A DNA stretch of 39,311 nucleotides from a virus (IMGVR_UViG_3300025141_000268:1-39311); one strand, 5' to 3'; counted from the stretch's first letter, positions 17,199 to 24,231 are shown. Notes: generated from the letters alone by a model not told the origin. Made by a program: numbers and translations.

Positions 17199-17225
17199 GT
17201 TATAGTTCCTCTAGCTACTGGTACT

Positions 17226-17255
17226 ATTATATACTGGCATGCGCTTCTTTTTCAC
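17226..17255 (-). promoter_or_regulatory. Array promoter P3 overlapping the end of a gene
   Basis: -35 GTGAAA, 18-nt spacer, TATAAT. The TATAAT overlaps the TAA stop of the 61-aa gene and the -35 is inside it. Drives the TTG-start peptide and acidic protein. Confidence 0.7.
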
Positions 17256-17412
17256 GGAGCATCCGGATAAGTCGGGTCATCTCCAATACCAATTCCGACC
17301 GCTCCTCATCCCCGCCGCCGCAACACCAATCGCAGCCTTCCAGGTTATTAGCCATCCAGTCAAGGCGTTCATCGATTTTGGCAAGACGGGCTTGAATTTC
17401 AGCGTTGGTCAT
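17227..17412 (-). CDS. 61-aa coiled-coil protein with CDWCC motif
   Basis: Heptad-like N-terminal and C-terminal helices (AEIQARLAKIDERLDWM, ELVLEMTRLIRMLREKE) flank EGCDWCCGGGDEE, which could bind a metal or form disulfides. GGGAGGAAAGAGA precedes the ATG; own promoter P4. Function unknown. Confidence 0.6.
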   Translation of the reverse strand: MTNAEIQARLAKIDERLDWMANNLEGCDWCCGGGDEERSELVLEMTRLIRMLREKEAHASI

Positions 17413-17437
17413 TCTCTTTCCTCCCTAACCAGATTCT

Positions 17438-17466
17438 ATTATACCATGCCACCCGCACTTTTTCAC
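17438..17466 (-). promoter_or_regulatory. Array promoter P4
   Basis: -35 GTGAAA, 17-nt spacer, TGG-TATAAT. Its -35 contains the TGA stop of the upstream 128-aa gene. Confidence 0.8.
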
Positions 17467-17849
17467 CCGACACGCCTTGTCCGCTCGTGGAAGACCCGAC
17501 GAAGCTTGTGATCAGGGACCAGCTTGCGGAGCTTGCGGAGCTGACGCTCCCGGACTTGGCACCGCCGTGCTTCGCTTGCTGGCTGCTCCTTTAGGGCCGT
17601 TAGCTTCGCCACGACCTCGGCCACCTCACTATTCTCCAGGAGCAGGGCATCGGCCTTGGCCTGCCTGGCCTCCTCCCTCTGCTTGGCTGCCTCGATTCTC
17701 GCCTCGGCGTTCTTCCGCCTACGTCGCTGCAAGGCAATCTCCCTCGGTAGGGTAGCAAGCGCCTTGAGTGCTCTGATGGCGATGACACCGAGTGCCAGTC
17801 CTGCGATGATTCCGAATCCCCATGCGATCGCTGTTAAGAAAGTGCTCAT
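17463..17849 (-). CDS. 128-aa membrane-anchored basic coiled-coil protein
   Basis: One N-terminal helix (AIAWGFGIIAGLALGVIAI) precedes a long Arg/Ala/Glu coiled coil (RRRRKNAEARIEAAKQREEA). Among the most GC-rich genes of the window. The shape (anchor plus soluble coil) resembles i-spanins, but an adjacent o-spanin is not seen. TAGGAGATTACA precedes the ATG. Confidence 0.6.
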   Translation of the reverse strand: MSTFLTAIAWGFGIIAGLALGVIAIRALKALATLPREIALQRRRRKNAEARIEAAKQREEARQAKADALLLENSEVAEVVAKLTALKEQPASEARRCQVRERQLRKLRKLVPDHKLRRVFHERTRRVG

Positions 17850-17876
17850 TGTAATCTCCTATTCGGCTATGATTCT

Positions 17877-17905
17877 ATTGTACCACACCGCCCGCAGATT
17901 TTCAC
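17877..17905 (-). promoter_or_regulatory. Array promoter P5 in a stem-loop
   Basis: -35 GTGAAA, 17-nt spacer, TGG-TACAAT. The -35 lies in the loop of a CCGCCCG/CGGGCGG hairpin (17887-17915). Confidence 0.75.
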
Positions 17906-17926
17906 CACGGGCGGGGCAGAATTTAT

Positions 17927-17989
17927 TTAGACAAGCACTGCGGCGAAAGTTTGAACAAGGGCGATGGTAGCGACGATGATTGCGAGCAT
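17927..17989 (-). CDS. 20-aa single-helix membrane peptide
   Basis: MLAIIVATIALVQTFAAVLV, entirely hydrophobic, with AAGGAGAG upstream and its own promoter P6. It shares IALVQT with the 22-aa peptide at 16727-16795. Confidence 0.6.
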   Translation of the reverse strand: MLAIIVATIALVQTFAAVLV

Positions 17990-18028
17990 GGTTTTTCTCT
18001 CCTTGAGAATTATTGTTTCCTTGATTCT

Positions 18029-18057
18029 ATTGTATCACACCTCTACTTGATTTTCAC
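18029..18057 (-). promoter_or_regulatory. Array promoter P6
   Basis: -35 GTGAAA, 17-nt spacer, TGA-TACAAT. The -35 includes the TGA stop of the 88-aa gene. Confidence 0.8.
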
Positions 18058-18320
18058 ACCAAGCCGAGGAATTTATTATTCGGCAGCAACCATTTCCACT
18101 GGCGCTCAACACGTTTCACCACGGTGCCAGTCGCATCAGTCACGGTGTGGCCGGTGTAAATCGGTGTGAATTTCCACAACCACTGTGGTAGAATACCTTC
18201 CAATAGCCATGTCGCCATTTTGAACGTTTTGGCATGGACGATATGGGTCAACGTACCGAGGTGTCCGTTAGGGCCAGGGTTATTGGGATTGTAATGAATT
18301 TTGAACTCGTACCTTTTCAC
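18054..18320 (-). CDS. Unknown 88-aa protein (GTG start)
   Basis: The sequence (KRYEFKIHYNPNNPGPNGHL, then TLTHIVHAKTFKMATWLLEG) looks like a compact alpha/beta protein with several Trp. GTG start with AAGGATATACA before it, directly after the stop of the upstream 22-aa peptide. No family recognised. Confidence 0.6.
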   Translation of the reverse strand: MKRYEFKIHYNPNNPGPNGHLGTLTHIVHAKTFKMATWLLEGILPQWLWKFTPIYTGHTVTDATGTVVKRVERQWKWLLPNNKFLGLV

Positions 18321-18331
18321 TGTATATCCTT

Positions 18332-18400
18332 TCAGACTGCGCTCATGCCAACGAGCGTAAGACCGGCAATTCCAAGAATGATAATCATTTCAATCAGCAT
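18332..18400 (-). CDS. 22-aa membrane peptide, predicted leaderless
   Basis: MLIEMIIILGIAGLTLVGMS plus AV, one membrane helix. The ATG lies 6 nt after the TATAAT of P7, so transcription should start at or next to the A of ATG. No Shine-Dalgarno exists. An internal ATG at 18388 is an alternative start but also lacks one. Confidence 0.5.
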   Translation of the reverse strand: MLIEMIIILGIAGLTLVGMSAV

Positions 18401-18406
18401 ATATCT

Positions 18407-18435
18407 ATTATACCATTCTTTATATAACATTACAC
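18407..18435 (-). promoter_or_regulatory. Array promoter P7
   Basis: -35 GTGTAA (variant), 17-nt spacer, TGG-TATAAT, 6 nt before the ATG. Confidence 0.7.
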
Positions 18436-18448
18436 ACTTAGGAGCAAT

Positions 18449-18478
18449 TCATTGGAGGGACCACTGGTCCCTCCAATG
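18449..18478 (-). terminator. Perfect stem-loop after the 215-aa gene
   Basis: A near-perfect inverted repeat (CATTGGAGGGACCA/TGGTCCCTCCAATG) follows the stop of the zinc-ribbon gene. There is no T-tract, so it may be an mRNA 3'-end stabiliser or a processing or protein site rather than a classic terminator. Confidence 0.5.
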
Positions 18479-18485
18479 TGTACTG

Positions 18486-19133
18486 TTAGACAGTGAAAGG
18501 AACCGGGTTGCCAAGCTGGCTCTCGTTGCAGAAGAAGGTGTTCTTCCAGTAACCCCGATCGTCCCGTTCCTCGCCAACGCGGAGTCCCACCCGGTTATCA
18601 CGTTGCCAGAAGACCCGACCTGTCATGCCCTTGAGGATGTGTTTCCACTTGCGGGTCACGACCATCTCCTTGTTATTGTCAGGAGAGTGGTGGTTTCGGA
18701 AGTCATCCCGGAGACCTTCAATTTCATTCCATGCAGCGGACGACACCCTAGCTGCATCATCCTCACGTTGGCGTTCACCATCGGTCCGCCACCGCTTAAT
18801 AGCGTCCTCGACCTGACGGGCTGTGCCACCGACACGATCGTACTTGCCTACATTATCCGGGGCTGCTCCGACCAATCGGGACTCGACTGTACACTCCCCA
18901 CAGGTCCCGAACTCTGCGTAGCACCCAGTCATGCTGTCAAGCGTGTCCCAGACGACGTACTTTCCACGACCGCGGCACTTCTGACATCCCCCTGCTTGCT
19001 TCCACCGATCCACACGGAGGTGCCGGTTCGCCTTGGCGATCTCCTGGAATTGGTCAGTCAGCGTACGTGCCTCGCCTTTGAGGGTATCGATGTATGCACT
19101 CAGCTCTTTTTTGGTGTTGATTTGCTTGGTCAT
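18486..19133 (-). CDS. 215-aa protein with DnaJ-like zinc-ribbon cysteines
   Basis: An N-terminal coiled coil (TKKELSAYIDTLKGEARTL) is followed by CQKCRGRGKYV and CGEC, a CxxCxGxG pair as in DnaJ zinc fingers, then a charged helical part. Probably zinc-binding; partner unknown. AAAGGAGCCAGCG precedes the ATG. Promoter P8 carries a palindrome over the -10. Confidence 0.65.
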   Translation of the reverse strand: MTKQINTKKELSAYIDTLKGEARTLTDQFQEIAKANRHLRVDRWKQAGGCQKCRGRGKYVVWDTLDSMTGCYAEFGTCGECTVESRLVGAAPDNVGKYDRVGGTARQVEDAIKRWRTDGERQREDDAARVSSAAWNEIEGLRDDFRNHHSPDNNKEMVVTRKWKHILKGMTGRVFWQRDNRVGLRVGEERDDRGYWKNTFFCNESQLGNPVPFTV

Positions 19134-19163
19134 CGCTGGCTCCTTTGTTTCCGTGGTATATCA

Positions 19164-19192
19164 ATTATACCATGTCTACCCACAGTTTTCAC
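19164..19192 (-). promoter_or_regulatory. Array promoter P8 with -10 palindrome
   Basis: -35 GTGAAA, 17-nt spacer, TGG-TATAAT. TGGTATA and TATACCA around ATTGA form a palindrome across the -10 and start site. The 5' upstream part resembles that of P12. Confidence 0.8.
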
Positions 19193-19233
19193 AGGTGGTA
19201 CTCAATTGTTGTGAAGGTATCTCAATTGTTACG

Positions 19234-19446
19234 CTAGTCACAGCTGTTGGCACGGTGGGCGAGGAAGGTCACCGTCCCGTCCGGGTGCTGCTTGTGAAGC
19301 CGGCAGTAGGTCCCGTAACCCGCGGGATGGTAATTGAGCAATAATCGTCCCAACCATGCCTGCACATCCGCCTCCGCACCGGTTACGTAGTAGTTGGTGC
19401 TCCAGCTTGTTCGGTTGGTCTCAACTTTCAAATTCAGGTTACTCAT
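19234..19446 (-). CDS. Unknown 70-aa protein
   Basis: A beta-rich looking protein (LNLKVETNRTSWSTNYYVTG, then ADVQAWLGRLLLNYHPAGYG). AAAGGAGTCGGCC precedes the ATG; own promoter P9. No family recognised. Confidence 0.6.
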   Translation of the reverse strand: MSNLNLKVETNRTSWSTNYYVTGAEADVQAWLGRLLLNYHPAGYGTYCRLHKQHPDGTVTFLAHRANSCD

Positions 19447-19476
19447 GGCCGACTCCTTTGTTGCCGTGGTATATCA

Positions 19477-19505
19477 ATTGTACCACCTGGTCTGAGGATT
19501 TTCAC
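19477..19505 (-). promoter_or_regulatory. Array promoter P9 with -10 palindrome inside a terminator-like stem
   Basis: -35 GTGAAA, 17-nt spacer, TGG-TACAAT. The -35 is in the loop of a 14-bp hairpin (CACCTGGTCTGAGG/CCTCAGACCAGGTG, 19485-19519). A GTGGTA/TATACCAC palindrome spans the -10. Confidence 0.8.
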
Positions 19506-19524
19506 CTCAGACCAGGTGATTTGT

Positions 19525-19728
19525 TTATTTCTTTTTGTCTTCGCAACTGCGCTTACACGCCCCACACGGATACTCGGTTCCGTGCGAGTAGACCCAGCCG
19601 TTGTTGCACCGGGAATTCCCACAGCCACCGTCGCGAGCGTAGTCCCAGATGTAACCGGTGCCATTGTTTTTCTTCGCGTTGCGTATCATGGCAATTTTCT
19701 CAAGCTGCTCTCGATAGGAATAGGCCAT
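19525..19728 (-). CDS. 67-aa Cys-rich zinc-ribbon-like protein
   Basis: Two cysteine pairs (GGCGNSRCNNG and YPCGACKRSC) suggest one zinc site. Basic C-terminus (EDKKK). AGGAGAGATTCTAA precedes the ATG; promoter P10. Confidence 0.6.
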   Translation of the reverse strand: MAYSYREQLEKIAMIRNAKKNNGTGYIWDYARDGGCGNSRCNNGWVYSHGTEYPCGACKRSCEDKKK

Positions 19729-19767
19729 TTAGAATCTCTCCTGGAGAATTGTTGTTTCCTTGATTCT

Positions 19768-19796
19768 ATTGTATCACAGTCTCATCAGGTTTTCAC
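19768..19796 (-). promoter_or_regulatory. Array promoter P10
   Basis: -35 GTGAAA, 17-nt spacer, TGA-TACAAT. The -35 lies within the last codons of the 93-aa gene. Confidence 0.8.
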
Positions 19797-20066
19797 TTCG
19801 ACCATTGCAAAGCCTTGTCTCCACTGCTCCTCCACCTTCGCCGCCATGAAACGGCCACAATTAGCAATCCGCTTATGGATGAGCTGGGCATTGGCCCCCT
19901 GTTTTCCTTTCAACGCCGCGGACGACATCCGGCGAAACTCGTCGCTGGCCTGCCACAGTGCGTTGATTACAGCCTCCTCGAGATGCTCAGTCATCAGCCC
20001 AAGCAACTCGTTTCCCTCTTTCGACTCGAAAAGCTCCTTCGGAAATTCGACCTTAAGCTCTACCAC
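19785..20066 (-). CDS. Unknown 93-aa helical protein (GTG start)
   Basis: A helical, acidic then basic protein (SKEGNELLGLMTEHLEEAVI, then IHKRIANCGRFMAAKVEEQW). The GTG start is supported by GGGAGACAGCTG upstream. Promoter P11. Confidence 0.6.
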   Translation of the reverse strand: MVELKVEFPKELFESKEGNELLGLMTEHLEEAVINALWQASDEFRRMSSAALKGKQGANAQLIHKRIANCGRFMAAKVEEQWRQGFAMVEVKT

Positions 20067-20110
20067 CAGCTGTCTCCCTGCGAAATGTTTTTGTTTCCTG
20101 TCCTATCTCT

Positions 20111-20139
20111 ATTATACCACCCCCACCCCGTAATTTCAC
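20111..20139 (-). promoter_or_regulatory. Array promoter P11
   Basis: -35 GTGAAA, 17-nt spacer, TGG-TATAAT. Confidence 0.8.
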
Positions 20140-20162
20140 AGGGCGGGTACAGTATTTATGGA

Positions 20163-20504
20163 CTACCAATCAAAGCCACTTTGGCGGCGTGCCGCAGCAC
20201 GATGGACCAGGTCCTGATTCTCGGCGGCCCAATCATAGGTATCATCCTCGTCATCCTCGTCATCAACGTCTTCCATGGACTCGGTGAGCTCATCGATCGT
20301 ATCCTGCATGGAGCACATACTGCCGCCGAGGTACCCATGGTCCTTGTCAAGCGCCATCACAATGTGAGCGTACCAATAACTCTCGGCACGCCGGAGTGCA
20401 ATGTGGTCTTCGCCGGAGCGAAGGATATCATGTGCCTCCCCGAGAAGCTCTTTCATTTCATCCTTGATCTCGAGAAGTCGTGCGATGTCGTGTCCGGTTG
20501 TCAT
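20163..20504 (-). CDS. Unknown 113-aa protein with acidic tract
   Basis: Helical N-terminal half (HDIARLLEIKDEMKELLGEA), then an Asp/Glu run (MEDVDDEDDEDDTYDW) before a basic end. AAAGGAAACAA precedes the ATG; promoter P12. Function unknown. Confidence 0.6.
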   Translation of the reverse strand: MTTGHDIARLLEIKDEMKELLGEAHDILRSGEDHIALRRAESYWYAHIVMALDKDHGYLGGSMCSMQDTIDELTESMEDVDDEDDEDDTYDWAAENQDLVHRAAARRQSGFDW

Positions 20505-20534
20505 GTTTGTTTCCTTTATCGTTTCCTTGATTCT

Positions 20535-20563
20535 ATTATACCACCCACTTGCTCAATTTTCAC
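20535..20563 (-). promoter_or_regulatory. Array promoter P12
   Basis: -35 GTGAAA, 17-nt spacer, TGG-TATAAT. TACCACC/GGTGGTA arms surround the -35. The upstream 40 bp match those of P8. Confidence 0.8.
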
Positions 20564-20599
20564 AGGTGGTACTCAATTGTTACGAAGGTAACTCGATTG

Positions 20600-20622
20600 T
20601 GCCACTGGGTAAACCCAGTGGC
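20600..20622 (-). terminator. Stem-loop after the 75-aa gene
   Basis: GCCACTGGG/CCCAGTGGC with a TAAA (minus TTTA) loop lies about 10 nt downstream of the stop. No T-tract follows, so termination is uncertain. Confidence 0.45.
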
Positions 20623-20632
20623 AGATACCAGG

Positions 20633-20860
20633 CTAGCTGGCCAACAATTCTTCCAACCGCTCAATCAGCAGATCACGATTTCGTGTCCGCAGGCCCAACC
20701 ATTCCTTGGCCATCTTTGTGCAATTGAAATGACGGGTAAGACGGAAACCTCGTTTCTCAGTCTCAACGCCTCGGCGACACATCATCACAGTAATTCGAGG
20801 AACATCCTTGCCATTTGGCATGGTAATAGTGTCTGCACCTGGGTTGATAATCATACTCAT
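20633..20860 (-). CDS. Unknown 75-aa basic protein
   Basis: The sequence PRITVMMCRRGVETEKRGFR followed by LGLRTRNRDLLIERLEELL is basic and may bind nucleic acid. AAAGGAGAAAGTTAA precedes the ATG; promoter P13. Confidence 0.6.
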   Translation of the reverse strand: MSMIINPGADTITMPNGKDVPRITVMMCRRGVETEKRGFRLTRHFNCTKMAKEWLGLRTRNRDLLIERLEELLAS

Positions 20861-20888
20861 TTAACTTTCTCCTTTATCCGTTGATTCT

Positions 20889-20917
20889 ATTATACCACAC
20901 TAAAGAACTATTTTCAC
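20889..20917 (-). promoter_or_regulatory. Array promoter P13
   Basis: -35 GTGAAA, 17-nt spacer, TGG-TATAAT. Confidence 0.8.
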
Positions 20918-20926
20918 AACGGCAGC

Positions 20927-21160
20927 TCAATGGACAGGACATACCCCCACCGCATTTTGACATTCTTTACATTTTTGTTGAGCGTTGATTCGATCCCTGT
21001 GGTAGTTCGCTTGTTGACGAGAACAACCCGCAAGAACCGGTCGGGCATCACCATAAAAAACAATACCACGGTGGCCCTTGGGGAGCTCATCCTTCCGGAA
21101 AACAGCCCAACTATAACAATCATCACCATCAAATTTTCTAGTTACATATTTTGTTGCCAT
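20927..21160 (-). CDS. 77-aa protein with Cys/His C-terminus
   Basis: Starts MATKYVTRKFDGDDCYSWAV; the C-terminus QQKCKECQNAVGVCPVH has a CxxC pair plus Cys and His. ATG at 21160 chosen because AAGGAGGAAATC precedes it. Promoter P14. Confidence 0.6.
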   Translation of the reverse strand: MATKYVTRKFDGDDCYSWAVFRKDELPKGHRGIVFYGDARPVLAGCSRQQANYHRDRINAQQKCKECQNAVGVCPVH

Positions 21161-21181
21161 GATTTCCTCCTTGGTAATTCT

Positions 21182-21210
21182 ATTATACCATACCACAACT
21201 GAGTTTTCAC
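21182..21210 (-). promoter_or_regulatory. Array promoter P14
   Basis: -35 GTGAAA, 17-nt spacer, TGG-TATAAT. Confidence 0.8.
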
Positions 21211-21214
21211 CAGG

Positions 21215-21457
21215 CTATAAAAACTTGCTTTGTTTGGCAACTTTGTTACAGCGAAACTTGCCTGGATATACTGGGGCACCCGCTGGTTTTTGTCGATAGC
21301 AAAACCACTTCTCCGTCTCTCTCCACTCGAAGTACATCTCTACATCAAACGGCTCCCCTTCTGCCTGAGCCCAATCCCACCGTGGGGTCACCGCCTCGGT
21401 GGTTGCACACCCGATAGACATACATGCAAAGACAATGATTAGAATAAATTTTTTCAT
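21215..21457 (-). CDS. 80-aa predicted lipoprotein
   Basis: A typical lipoprotein signal (KKFILIIVFACMSIGC, Cys17) and a short Trp/Cys-containing mature part (FEWRETEKWFCYRQKPAG). It follows the 114-aa gene without a gap (GAGG in that gene's last codons), so the two are co-translated. A small exported protein made early could act in superinfection exclusion; inference only. Confidence 0.65.
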   Translation of the reverse strand: MKKFILIIVFACMSIGCATTEAVTPRWDWAQAEGEPFDVEMYFEWRETEKWFCYRQKPAGAPVYPGKFRCNKVAKQSKFL

Positions 21458-21802
21458 CTATGCCGCCTCAATCTGTTCAATACGATCCCACCCACAACCA
21501 GCACACTTCCAAGCTTCGCCATTCCCAAGTACCACAACATCCCCTACCGAGGTAGAACGACATCCCTTTGCGGCATCACCGTGGGCGGTTACACCTGAAT
21601 TCTTCCACCACCCATAGTCAATGCTATTGGTGAGTACAAACGCATCTTCACGATCATCACTTTCTACGGTTGCAACGTGAACATAATCCTTTGGCCATTG
21701 GGCATTTTCTTGAGCATCAAACATTGCCCGGATACCTATCGTGTCCCGATCATGCTTTACCAGCTCGCGAAAGCTTTTCTTTTGATATACTTCTACTGCC
21801 AC
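21458..21802 (-). CDS. Unknown 114-aa protein (GTG start) with C-terminal CxxC
   Basis: The core resembles a small beta domain (DAFVLTNSIDYGWWKNSGVT, then TSVGDVVVLGNGEAWKCAGC). AAGGAGAATAAG precedes the GTG. First gene of a two-gene unit under P15. Confidence 0.6.
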   Translation of the reverse strand: MAVEVYQKKSFRELVKHDRDTIGIRAMFDAQENAQWPKDYVHVATVESDDREDAFVLTNSIDYGWWKNSGVTAHGDAAKGCRSTSVGDVVVLGNGEAWKCAGCGWDRIEQIEAA

Positions 21803-21832
21803 CTTATTCTCCTTTGTTACCGTGGTATATCA

Positions 21833-21861
21833 ATTGTACCACTACTTACTCAGTTTTTGCA
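21833..21861 (-). promoter_or_regulatory. Array promoter P15 with -10 palindrome
   Basis: -35 TGCAAA (variant), 17-nt spacer, TGG-TACAAT, with the GTGGTA/TATACCAC palindrome across the -10. Confidence 0.65.
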
Positions 21862-22158
21862 CTACTTGGCCAAGATTTTGAAGTTTACGCATGGACAATC
21901 AAATGTAAAATCGAAAGTATCATCCTCTTCCCAGTAGCTCCACCCGATGGATTCGTTACCGTGATACACTTGGCCGGCGCGATCGAAGCGAACGATGACA
22001 CCTGGCGCACGCTCTACCGTTATAACTGCAGGAGGAGTAGCACCAGAAGTCAATCCCAACCACGTCGCATCGATAACCAAATCACCATCCCCACGTTCAT
22101 TAGCTTCCCGTGAGCTGGTATCTGGAATGAATGTACAAGATTTATAAGCGACAAACAT
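21862..22158 (-). CDS. Unknown 98-aa acidic protein
   Basis: Sequence features: RGDGDLVIDATWLGLTSG, then VIVRFDRAGQVYHGN and an acidic WEEDDTFDFTFDCPC. ATG at 22158 chosen because AAAGGGGAGAAT precedes it. Promoter P16. Confidence 0.6.
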   Translation of the reverse strand: MFVAYKSCTFIPDTSSREANERGDGDLVIDATWLGLTSGATPPAVITVERAPGVIVRFDRAGQVYHGNESIGWSYWEEDDTFDFTFDCPCVNFKILAK

Positions 22159-22187
22159 ATTCTCCCCTTTGTTGCCGTGGTATATCA

Positions 22188-22216
22188 ATTATACCACTAG
22201 CCAATGAAGTATTCAC
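22188..22216 (-). promoter_or_regulatory. Array promoter P16 with -10 palindrome
   Basis: -35 GTGAAT, 17-nt spacer, TGG-TATAAT. Perfect 8-bp arms GTGGTATA/TATACCAC around ATTGA. The -35 lies inside the phosphoesterase gene. Confidence 0.75.
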
Positions 22217-22865
22217 CATTCAACCCACAACACTTGAATTCTGTACCATCAATTTTCCAGCTCTTGTATTGATGGTGGTGACCAAAGTACCATGTCTTTG
22301 GGCTGTAGGAACCTACCTTCAGGACATTTTCAAGATTCACAGGTGTTGGATTTCTATCCCTACCAGCTCTATAAAGTGGAACCCGTAACGGCGCATCATG
22401 TGTCACCACAACGTCCGGTTGCCTTTCATCAAGTGCCACTGCGAACTGTGTAAATTCCTCATAGGTCGGTGTTTCTTTAGCCCACCAATCTTGACCTTCA
22501 GTTCTCATATGACGATCGGTTGATTCAGCACCACCAAGAAATAGATGAAGCTTTCCATCTATATCAAGGACTTCACCTCGTGCCACAAAGAAACAATCCT
22601 TTGCCAGTTTTGTGGCTACAGGGGAAAAGGGCTTTGTTAGTTCAAACCACTTGTCCCAGTTTTCATGGTTGCCCCCACATGTGAACCACGTTGGTCCATC
22701 TTCACGGTTATCGAAATATTCCTTGACCGGACATTCATCGTTCCATCGGATTGCAAAATCACCAACCTGAATAACGAACTTAGCATTTTCTATTTTCGCT
22801 ATGGCATCAATGGTCTTTATGGCATCAACGTTTCCATGGATGTCGCCTGCATAGATGATTGTCAT
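22197..22865 (-). CDS. Calcineurin-like metallophosphoesterase
   Basis: About 222 aa. Metal-binding motifs in order: YAGDIHGN, VGDFAIRW, CGGNHENWDKW, VVVTHDAPL and FGHHHQYKS. These are the five blocks of the PP2A/Mre11-type phosphoesterase fold; small phage members often act on cyclic nucleotides or protein phosphates. GGGA abuts the first ATG, so the second (22865) is preferred. Promoter P17. Confidence 0.85.
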   Translation of the reverse strand: MTIIYAGDIHGNVDAIKTIDAIAKIENAKFVIQVGDFAIRWNDECPVKEYFDNREDGPTWFTCGGNHENWDKWFELTKPFSPVATKLAKDCFFVARGEVLDIDGKLHLFLGGAESTDRHMRTEGQDWWAKETPTYEEFTQFAVALDERQPDVVVTHDAPLRVPLYRAGRDRNPTPVNLENVLKVGSYSPKTWYFGHHHQYKSWKIDGTEFKCCGLNGEYFIG

Positions 22866-22891
22866 TGTCATTCCCTTTTGCCGTTGATTCT

Positions 22892-22920
22892 ATTATACCA
22901 TCTATCTTCTTGTTTTTCAC
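22892..22920 (-). promoter_or_regulatory. Array promoter P17
   Basis: -35 GTGAAA, 17-nt spacer, TGG-TATAAT; the -35 includes the TGA stop of the CCA-adding gene. Confidence 0.8.
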
Positions 22921-23684
22921 TTCTTCTCCATGGTCGGTTTCAACCAAATATCATTCTCTTCACCGAAGAGAGCCAGGATGATCTCGGGATGTACCCTAGC
23001 ATGTCTTCGGTTCACCCCACTGCGGCCAAAAATAAATTGCGATGCGTTGAATGTATCGAATGAAAACATCTTCAAAAGCTCTTCCCTGATTCGCTCCCGT
23101 GAAACAGACCCAAGCAGGTCTGAGACCGCGGACCACGTATGAGGCTCGCTCGGCGGTACCAACATATTCTCACGAAGCATCCTAGACAGCTCATCATCTA
23201 TGACCATTCCTTCCTTTGTCACAGAGAATCTCATGGCCCTGACAATTCGAAGAACGTCCTCCCTAATCCGATCGTTGGCATCCCCCACACACCGGATAAG
23301 GCCACCCTTGATATCACTAAATCCACCAAACGGATCGAACAACTTACCTGTCTCTACACATCGTGCAATGGCGTTCATGGTGAAATCCCTCCGGGCCAGG
23401 TCATCATCAAGAGTACCTGGTTCCACCTCATCCGGGTGGCGTCCATCAGAGTAGGCACCATCCTTACGGGCCAGAACAATATCAAATATTTCCTTGTTCT
23501 TTATTCCACGAATCGTAAAAAATTCTGGGGTTGTTAGAAATATTCTATCTAGGTTTTCATCAGCCCATTGTACCAGACCCTTCCACCCGGCGCTGCACAC
23601 AGCAACAAAGTCACGATCATTTGTTGGAACACCAAGAGCATCATCTCGAATGCTTCCACCAACTTCAAATATTTTTACCGTCAT
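22917..23684 (-). CDS. Class II tRNA nucleotidyltransferase (CCA-adding/poly(A) polymerase-like), short form
   Basis: A 255-aa protein with the class II nucleotidyltransferase motifs: EVGGSIRDDALG, TNDRDFVAV (DxD-type), ARRDFTMNAIA, DPFGGFSDIKGG, REDVLRIVRAMRF and SRERIREELLKMF. It lacks the long C-terminal region of bacterial Cca (about 400 aa). It would add CCA to tRNA 3' ends, matching the observation that four of five tRNA genes in this window do not encode CCA. Promoter P18; AGAGGTTGAACA precedes the ATG. Confidence 0.85.
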   Translation of the reverse strand: MTVKIFEVGGSIRDDALGVPTNDRDFVAVCSAGWKGLVQWADENLDRIFLTTPEFFTIRGIKNKEIFDIVLARKDGAYSDGRHPDEVEPGTLDDDLARRDFTMNAIARCVETGKLFDPFGGFSDIKGGLIRCVGDANDRIREDVLRIVRAMRFSVTKEGMVIDDELSRMLRENMLVPPSEPHTWSAVSDLLGSVSRERIREELLKMFSFDTFNASQFIFGRSGVNRRHARVHPEIILALFGEENDIWLKPTMEKK

Positions 23685-23715
23685 TGTTCAACCTCTTAGG
23701 TAAGTTCCTAATTCA

Positions 23716-23744
23716 ATTATACCATGTCTAATTCAAAATTTCAC
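23716..23744 (-). promoter_or_regulatory. Array promoter P18
   Basis: -35 GTGAAA, 17-nt spacer, TGG-TATAAT. Its -35 touches the TAG stop of the next gene upstream. Confidence 0.8.
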
Positions 23745-24169
23745 TATGCCACCCATTGATTTGTTTGTTTTGATCGTATCTTTTTAGTTCGCAACTTCCA
23801 TGCAACCGGAAGAACCACCAACACAAGCAGGCAACCAAAGGTTACACCGACGACACTAGACGTTGGATCACCCGCAGCCCCGATCCCATCAGTGCCTGTG
23901 TTCAATAGTGCATTTACAAAGACGACAAGAAACAGTGGGTGTCTCAACCAACCCATCCATTCATCACCAAGGTCCAATTTTTTGAACCACTTCATAACCG
24001 GACCCTCTGGGTCAAGGCCTAACAATCCAAAATAAATCAGTGGCCCATTATCCAACATACCAAGGCATGACTGTGAGAACCAACCTGGGCAAGCCATCGT
24101 GAGCTTATAACAGATTATGTAACATAGCGGGTAGATGGTTAGGAATGCTAAGTGTTGTTTCCAGTTCAT
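23744..24169 (-). CDS. 141-aa multi-pass membrane protein
   Basis: About three to four hydrophobic helices (LAFLTIYPLCYIICY, PLFLVVFVNALLNTG, VVGVTFGCLLVLVVLPVAW) and a basic C-terminal tail (RTKKIRSKQ). ACGGAGGAAACAAT precedes the ATG; promoter P19. Holin-like or transport roles are open. Confidence 0.6.
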   Translation of the reverse strand: MNWKQHLAFLTIYPLCYIICYKLTMACPGWFSQSCLGMLDNGPLIYFGLLGLDPEGPVMKWFKKLDLGDEWMGWLRHPLFLVVFVNALLNTGTDGIGAAGDPTSSVVGVTFGCLLVLVVLPVAWKLRTKKIRSKQTNQWVA

Positions 24170-24193
24170 ATTGTTTCCTCCGTGGCTGATACT

Positions 24194-24222
24194 ATTGTAT
24201 CACACCACGGGTTAGTTTTCAC
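24194..24222 (-). promoter_or_regulatory. Array promoter P19
   Basis: -35 GTGAAA, 17-nt spacer, TGA-TACAAT. Confidence 0.8.
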
Positions 24223-24231
24223 AATGGGACC

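Noticed and set aside
17463-17849. i-spanin call for the anchored coiled-coil protein
   Set aside because: No overlapping or adjacent proline-rich o-spanin lipoprotein is present, so the role is left open.
18234-19214. Long rightward frame of 326 codons opposite the 18.3-19.1 kb genes
   Set aside because: It runs antisense across several well-supported leftward genes with promoters and ribosome sites, and its product has no domain-like pattern.
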